Shown here piece by piece: positions 13,426 through 17,176 of a DNA stretch of 17,176 bases. A model generated the notes under the pieces. It was not told where the DNA came from, made no database searches, and worked only from the letters and a program-made list of their open reading frames with translations. Positions within the stretch are counted from its first letter, which is position 1. Each line of letters starts with the position of its first letter. Both the position numbers and the translations under genes were made by a program. Location of the stretch: contig JAJYUX010000029.1 of assembly GCA_021792315.1 (NCBI GenBank), positions 1 to 17,176 on the forward strand, given 5' to 3'. Source of the DNA: an archaeon (lineage in GTDB: Archaea; Thermoproteota; Nitrososphaeria; Nitrososphaerales; CADDZS01).

Positions 13426-14205
13426 TTGCAAGAGGCTGCGCGAAAGGGAAAAGGAAACCGCTCAAAGGGCAAACTCGGGCCAGCAATGTCCTTTGAATAT
13501 GTGCAATCGGTGATTGAACGTCTGAGGATACTAAAGGGAGGTATGACTTACTCCCAGATGGAATCTCTCAGCGGAGTTCATCCCACACTTCTTTGCAGGT
13601 ACGTCACAGGTTCGACCAGGCCATCTAGAGAGCAGGCCGATCTTCTGGAAAGGACATTGCTCAAGAAATCTGGATTTAAAGAAAAGCTCAGGCAGAAGAT
13701 GATAGTTGCTCCAAACGGCTATCTCGATCTACATCAGGTTACAGGAGATCCCCACGCTCTCCGCTGGATTTCAGCAGATGTGGCCATGCAATTTTCGAAA
13801 ACCAAATGCGATCTCGTTTTGACTGCTGCAGCGTCAGGCATCACACTCGCAACCGCGGTTGCTATCCAAATGCAAGTACCAGTGATCTACGCCACGAGAA
13901 CAAAGTCTTCGGGAACTGGAACCTATTTCGAGGCAGACCTCCCCTCTACGAATCCTTCAGAAGTTTCAACACTGTACCTTCCAAAAAGTCTGATAAAAAA
14001 GTCAAGTTCTATTTTGATAGTTGACGATGTTGCGACCTCTGGCAGGACAATGTCAGGCCTAGTATCTCTTGCAAAGGAGGCTGGGTGCCGAATTTCGGGG
14101 ATTTTCGTCCTTGCCTCGAAGAGTGATATCTGGAAAGATCGTATTGCACAGATGCTGGACAAAGACTCCAAGATTTCAGTTCTCTTTGAGTTAGGACAAT
14201 GGTGA
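13426..14205 (+). CDS. HTH-domain phosphoribosyltransferase-like transcriptional regulator (GfcR/PyrE-like family)
   Basis: Protein of 259 residues from TTG at 13426 (or 239 from ATG at 13486). An N-terminal helix-turn-helix lies at about 30-80 (VIERLRILKGGMTYSQMESL, then GVHPTLLCRYVTGSTRPS). A type I phosphoribosyltransferase fold follows from about 100, with VLTAAASGITLATAVAIQM, a flexible-loop region around 158-175, and the PRPP-binding motif ILIVDDVATSGRT (196-208). Archaeal proteins with this architecture are transcription factors (GfcR of haloarchaea is the studied case) that probably sense PRPP or phosphosugars rather than make nucleotides. The first 20 residues are very basic and may not be translated. 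It is divergent from the permease unit and heads an operon with the two genes downstream. Confidence 0.88.
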   Translation: MQEAARKGKGNRSKGKLGPAMSFEYVQSVIERLRILKGGMTYSQMESLSGVHPTLLCRYVTGSTRPSREQADLLERTLLKKSGFKEKLRQKMIVAPNGYLDLHQVTGDPHALRWISADVAMQFSKTKCDLVLTAAASGITLATAVAIQMQVPVIYATRTKSSGTGTYFEADLPSTNPSEVSTLYLPKSLIKKSSSILIVDDVATSGRTMSGLVSLAKEAGCRISGIFVLASKSDIWKDRIAQMLDKDSKISVLFELGQW

Positions 14206-14211
14206 GAGTCG

Positions 14212-15171
14212 TTGGCAAAGAAGAGTAGGTTATTCTTCGTAACAGACATTCACGGATCTGACAGATGCTTTCGAAAGTTCCTAAATGCCGCCAAATTCTA
14301 CAAAGCTGAATACCTGATCCTTGGCGGAGACATCACAGGAAAAATAATGGTCCCGATTGTTGAAGAAGGACCTGGAAGGTGGACAGCAGACTATCTCGGA
14401 GACCAGGTGACATTCTCTAAGGAAGAGAAAATAGCCGAGTTTGAGAAGAATCTGGCTGAGGGCGGCATCTACTCGATTAGACTCGCGAAAAATCAGTTCA
14501 GCGAAATACAATCTAATAAGGCGAAGATCGATGAAGTCTTCGCGCAAGCAATGAAGGACTCTCTGGAACGCTGGGTGAAGCTTGCCGACGAGCGACTGAA
14601 GGAAAGTGGAGCAAAATGCTACATTTCCGTTGGTAACGACGATGATTTCATAGTGGATGACACCCTCAAAGCCCATGTCTCTGAAAATGTAATCTATTGC
14701 GAAGAGGAGATAGTCGAGATAGCTGAGCATGAGATGCTCTCTCTTGGCACCAGCAATAGAACCCCTTGGAACAGCCCACGCGAAGCAGACGAAGAAACGC
14801 TGAAGAAGAAACTAGACCATATGGCCTCAAAGATGAAAGATCTGGGCAACTCAATTTTCAGCGTCCATGTCCCTCCCATCGAGTCTGGCATCGATGCCGC
14901 CCCCCAAATCGACGAGAGCTTCAAACCGGTGATGAAGGGCGGTCATCCTGTGATGATACCTGCGGGAAGCTCTGCGGTAAGACAAGCGATTCAATCATAT
15001 CAGCCTATTTTGGGCCTCCATGGTCACATCCATGAATCGAGGGGCATATACAAACTAGGGCGGACTGTTTGCATCAACCCCGGCTCAGAGTATGGTCAAG
15101 GAATACTTCGAGGAGCAATAGTGGATATGGAAGAGAAGAAGCTGTCGGACTATCTGCTTGTTAGCGGTTAG
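14212..15171 (+). CDS. Calcineurin-like metallophosphoesterase
   Basis: 319-residue phosphoesterase starting with TTG at 14212; GGTGA (14201-14205), overlapping the previous gene's stop, is a good Shine-Dalgarno at six bases. Family motifs are complete: FFVTDIHGSD (D12, H14), LGGDITG (D40), SVGNDDD (N142), SVHVPP (H219) and LHGHIHES (H270, H272), followed by INPGSEY. Together these bind a two-metal centre that hydrolyses phosphomono- or diesters. A helical insertion at about 50-130 between the GGD and GND motifs, plus another at 185-215, makes it larger than minimal YfcE-type enzymes. The target is unknown; candidates include nucleotides, cyclic nucleotides or nucleic-acid ends. Operon partner of the regulator and nucleotidyltransferase genes. 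Confidence 0.9.
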   Translation: MAKKSRLFFVTDIHGSDRCFRKFLNAAKFYKAEYLILGGDITGKIMVPIVEEGPGRWTADYLGDQVTFSKEEKIAEFEKNLAEGGIYSIRLAKNQFSEIQSNKAKIDEVFAQAMKDSLERWVKLADERLKESGAKCYISVGNDDDFIVDDTLKAHVSENVIYCEEEIVEIAEHEMLSLGTSNRTPWNSPREADEETLKKKLDHMASKMKDLGNSIFSVHVPPIESGIDAAPQIDESFKPVMKGGHPVMIPAGSSAVRQAIQSYQPILGLHGHIHESRGIYKLGRTVCINPGSEYGQGILRGAIVDMEEKKLSDYLLVSG

Positions 15172-15180
15172 GCGATTTTA

Positions 15181-15972
15181 TTGGAGGTGGCTAAAGAGAC
15201 GGAAAGGAATCAGCCGAAAAACATGATCCAGCCAAACGTATTCTTGGAGGCTGATAGAATACTTCACTTTGCCCATGAGCGGAAGATAATTATCCGGTTG
15301 CTCGGCGGCGTTGGTGTTTGGTTCAGCTCTCCTTCAGCGTCAAAGCCGATGTACGCTAGGCACTATCACGATCTCGATTTCGTAGGTCTACGAAAGCAAG
15401 GAAGACAAATAGAAAGTCTGTTCGAAGACTTGGGATACAAGACCAAAGGACTCTTCAACAAGCTTCAAGGCGATACTAGACTTCTTTTCATTGACGAGAC
15501 TAATGGACGGCGGATTGACATCTTCCTGGACAAGTTCCTGATGTGTCACGAATTCGACTTCAAGGATAGACTGGAGTTGAGAGAGAGGACGCTTTCTCCA
15601 GCTGACCTTCTGCTCACAAAACTGCAGATTGTGGAAATAAACAAGAAGGACATTACTGATCTGATTGCCTTGGTTCTCGACAACCCGATGTCGGACGAGA
15701 AAAATCCAAAGGGACAAGTGATAGAAAAGCTGCGATTGGTGGGCCTTGCTTCCAATGATTGGGGAGTCTGGAAGACTCTCACAATGAATGTCGACAAGAT
15801 ACTCTCGATGCTTTCCGAACTTTCGATTCCCGAGGGCGATCAAGAAATTGTGCGCCAACGTCTGACTGAATTAAAAACGTCTATCGAGGATGCTCCAAAG
15901 TCATTCTCTTGGAAAATGCGTGCAAGAGTCGGAGACAAGGTGAAGTGGTACGTTCTGCCAGAGTCACCTTGA
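15181..15972 (+). CDS. Nucleotidyltransferase-fold protein, uncharacterised (Pol-beta/AbiEii-like)
   Basis: 263-residue protein with hallmarks of a Pol-beta-type nucleotidyltransferase: RLLGGVGVWF (GG at 42-43), then R60 and HDLDFVG (DxD, D64 and D66), and a third acidic strand RIDIFLDKF (D113). The following SPADLLLTKLQIVEINKKDITDL (139-161) resembles the K-x-D helix region of AbiEii-like nucleotidyltransferases. The C-terminal half is helical. The acceptor and nucleotide are unknown. It starts 9 bases after the phosphoesterase stop, from TTG at 15181. An internal ATG at 15223 is an alternative, and the GGAGGTGG at 15183-15190, inside the first codons, makes the true start uncertain. No AbiEi-type antitoxin partner adjoins it. 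Confidence 0.75.
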   Translation: MEVAKETERNQPKNMIQPNVFLEADRILHFAHERKIIIRLLGGVGVWFSSPSASKPMYARHYHDLDFVGLRKQGRQIESLFEDLGYKTKGLFNKLQGDTRLLFIDETNGRRIDIFLDKFLMCHEFDFKDRLELRERTLSPADLLLTKLQIVEINKKDITDLIALVLDNPMSDEKNPKGQVIEKLRLVGLASNDWGVWKTLTMNVDKILSMLSELSIPEGDQEIVRQRLTELKTSIEDAPKSFSWKMRARVGDKVKWYVLPESP

Positions 15973-15986
15973 CTTGTTTGCATTGC

Positions 15987-16517
15987 TCATCTGTCATAAT
16001 GAACCAGTGAGACGACGTCATACTTTCTGAGTTTCTCCCTTCCATTTAGAAAGTCGAGCTCCACAAGGAAGCCTAGTCCGACCACGGCACCTCCCATGGT
16101 CTCCACGAGCTTAGCTGTAGCTTCTGCGGTTCCGCCAGTAGCAAGCAGATCGTCCACAATGACCACCTTTTGTCCTCGAATTACGGAGTCACGGTGCATC
16201 TCAAGGAGTTCCGAACTATACTCCAAGGTGTACTCGACCGAAAGCTTGTCCGAAGGAAGTTTTCCTTTCTTACGCGCAGGTACGAAACCCACGTTCAGAT
16301 TGTAAGCAATTGGTGATCCAATTATGAAACCGCGAGCTTCTATTCCGACTATCAAGTCCACTTTGGACTTGCCAAAATGAGCAGAAAGTGAGTCAACTAC
16401 CGCCCGAAATGCTTTGGCATCTTGCAGCACTGTTGTAATGTCAATGAAGTTTATTCCTTTTTTCGGCCAATCTGGAAGAACGCGCAGTCGCGATTTCAGG
16501 TCATCACTTTCCGGCAC
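15987..16517 (-). CDS. apt: Adenine phosphoribosyltransferase
   Basis: Purine-salvage enzyme making AMP from adenine and PRPP. I place the start at GTG 16517, giving 176 residues, the normal family length. The protein then begins MPESDDLKSRLRVLPDWPKK, in register with the canonical LKxxIRxxPDFPKPGIxFxDIT. The frame is open another 23 codons to 16586, but that extension has no family counterpart. Motifs: GINFIDITTVL (21-31), IVGIEARGFIIGSPIAY (56-72), a basic KKGKLP loop, and the PRPP-binding VVIVDDLLATGGTA (118-131). A TTTAGATA-like element about 35 bases before the GTG supports this start. It converges on the nucleotidyltransferase gene, 14 bases away. Confidence 0.92.
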   Translation of the reverse strand: MPESDDLKSRLRVLPDWPKKGINFIDITTVLQDAKAFRAVVDSLSAHFGKSKVDLIVGIEARGFIIGSPIAYNLNVGFVPARKKGKLPSDKLSVEYTLEYSSELLEMHRDSVIRGQKVVIVDDLLATGGTAEATAKLVETMGGAVVGLGFLVELDFLNGREKLRKYDVVSLVHYDR

Positions 16518-16667
16518 TAATTTTCGCCGCCAACACACCGCGGAGCCAGAGTATCTAAAGTTGTACTGGCGCAGCAAAGTAAGCATTTTTCATAACGGAT
16601 TCTGAATACGAACGTCTGTATCTCATCAAGAATTCGTTACGTTGTTACCCTTTACTGGTTCACAAAT

Positions 16668-16679
16668 GGTATAATGTAT
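16668..16679 (+). promoter_or_regulatory. Candidate TATA box of ftsZ
   Basis: GGTATAATGTAT lies about 60-70 bases before the ATG at 16738. Usual archaeal spacing would put the transcription start near 16700, inside the dyad described at 16681-16730. Confidence 0.4.
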
Positions 16680-16680
16680 C

Positions 16681-16730
16681 TGAGTATCGAATGCTCTGAT
16701 TATTGATTTGCCGCATTACATTGATACTCA
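16681..16730. repeat. Inverted repeat ahead of ftsZ
   Basis: TGAGTATCGAATG (16681-16693) pairs with CATTGATACTCA (16719-16730) over 12 base pairs with one bulged G, leaving a 25-base spacer. It begins just after the candidate TATA box and ends eight bases before the ftsZ ATG. It may be an operator half-site pair or a leader hairpin. Confidence 0.5.
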
Positions 16731-16737
16731 AGCGAGA

Positions 16738-17176
16738 ATGGACGAAATGTTAGAGACAGAAAGAACCAAGGCAATTATGCTTGCTTCACGACCTCAAGTC
16801 TCTGTCATTGGAGTTGGAGGCGCAGGATGCAATATTGTCTCTTGGGTCAAGCAGAAGAAAGGAGGTGTCTCCGGTGCTAAGCTGATCGCTGCAAACACAG
16901 ACGTGACACATCTTAGCATCACGAAGGCGGATGGGAAAATCCTCCTTGGTGAGAAATCAACTCGTGGGATGGGGGCAGGAGGTCATCCACAGTGGGGAGA
17001 GCAGGCAGCTCGTGAGTCAATAGAGCAGTTGAAAAGGAGTACCTCAGGATCGAACTTCATTTGCGTAGCATCCGGACTAGGCGGAGGCACTGGTACCGGA
17101 GCTTCTTGGGTGATTGCTAACGCACTGAAACCAACAGGAGCCCTAATGATTGGAGTAGTAACACTTCCATTCGCGG
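16738..17176 (+). CDS. ftsZ: FtsZ cell-division GTPase, 3'-truncated by window edge
   Basis: Tubulin-like GTPase that polymerises at the division site. 146 codons are visible from ATG at 16738 and the frame runs off the window. Nucleotide-binding motifs are VIGVGGAGCNIV (24-34), AANTDVTHL (51-59), GEKSTRGMGAGGHP (71-84) and the tubulin signature GLGGGTGTGA (113-122), followed by VVTLPFA (140-146). The intact GGGTGTG and GVGGAGCN loops indicate true FtsZ rather than CetZ or tubulin. Some thaumarchaeal FtsZ proteins have degenerate GTPase motifs; this one does not over the visible part. A second ATG at 16747 and a TTG at 16708 are in frame; no Shine-Dalgarno decides between them. Confidence 0.93.
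   Translation, partial: MDEMLETERTKAIMLASRPQVSVIGVGGAGCNIVSWVKQKKGGVSGAKLIAANTDVTHLSITKADGKILLGEKSTRGMGAGGHPQWGEQAARESIEQLKRSTSGSNFICVASGLGGGTGTGASWVIANALKPTGALMIGVVTLPFA

Noticed and set aside
12989..13486. 165-codon minus-strand ORF overlapping the permease start and the divergent promoter
   Set aside because: It is a different frame over the permease gene, rich in Cys, His and Arg with no domain, and it would cross both promoters.
14281..14730. 149-codon minus-strand ORF within the phosphoesterase gene
   Set aside because: It is antisense to conserved phosphoesterase sequence, with no recognisable protein features.
15181..15972. AbiE-type toxin-antitoxin system around the nucleotidyltransferase
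   Set aside because: No AbiEi-like winged-helix antitoxin is adjacent; the HTH protein two genes upstream is a phosphoribosyltransferase-type regulator, and similarity to AbiEii is only at the motif level.
16518..16586. 23-codon N-terminal extension of adenine phosphoribosyltransferase
   Set aside because: It has no counterpart in the family, and the GTG at 16517 gives the normal length with a TATA-like element at suitable distance.

Overview
The window looks archaeal and most probably comes from the Thaumarchaeota/Nitrososphaerota side of the TACK group. It encodes both primase subunits (PriS, PriL), a Gins51-type GINS protein, eL42, eS27, aIF2-alpha and Nop10 in one run, all of which are archaeal or eukaryote-like information-processing genes. 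It also has an FtsZ, which argues against Sulfolobales-like crenarchaea. Many genes start with TTG or GTG, and several have a TATA-like element about 25-35 bases upstream of the start with little or no leader, as is usual in archaea. The bacterial-looking metabolic genes (P5C dehydrogenase, Rieske oxygenase, amino-acid permease) suggest a heterotrophic lineage. The lineage is inferred from gene content; no database search was possible.

Layout. 1-1255: 3' part of a delta-1-pyrroline-5-carboxylate dehydrogenase (+). 1429-2307: an FKBP-type prolyl isomerase and a VOC/glyoxalase-fold protein (-). 2583-4469: molybdenum-cofactor genes, with moaD on the minus strand diverging from moaC-moaB-moaE on the plus strand. 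4570-9095: a replication/translation block (priL, priS, GINS, eL42, eS27, aIF2-alpha, nop10), all plus. 9128-9499: an uncharacterised, possibly DNA-binding protein (-), preceded by a 280-base noncoding stretch with nine GGCC motifs. 9779-13335: an APC permease, a Rieske non-heme iron oxygenase and an EamA transporter in one minus-strand run. 13426-15972: a divergent plus-strand operon of an HTH-phosphoribosyltransferase regulator, a calcineurin-like phosphoesterase and a nucleotidyltransferase-fold protein. 15987-16517: adenine phosphoribosyltransferase (-). 16738-end: 5' part of ftsZ (+).

How the genes may work together. MoaC, MoaB, MoaD and MoaE supply most of the steps from the MoaA product to molybdopterin-AMP; moaA itself is not here. 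PriS/PriL and GINS act at the replication fork, and their linkage to ribosomal-protein and initiation-factor genes is a familiar archaeal arrangement. The permease-oxygenase-exporter run reads as a small uptake/oxidation/efflux unit facing a ligand-sensing regulator. No CRISPR array, insertion sequence, rRNA or convincing tRNA was seen.

The points most worth a second look are: the GGCC motif cluster in front of the uncharacterised gene at 9128-9499; a MoaD whose diglycine is followed by three extra residues; the regulator/phosphoesterase/nucleotidyltransferase operon; the Rieske unit; and a dyad repeat just ahead of ftsZ.
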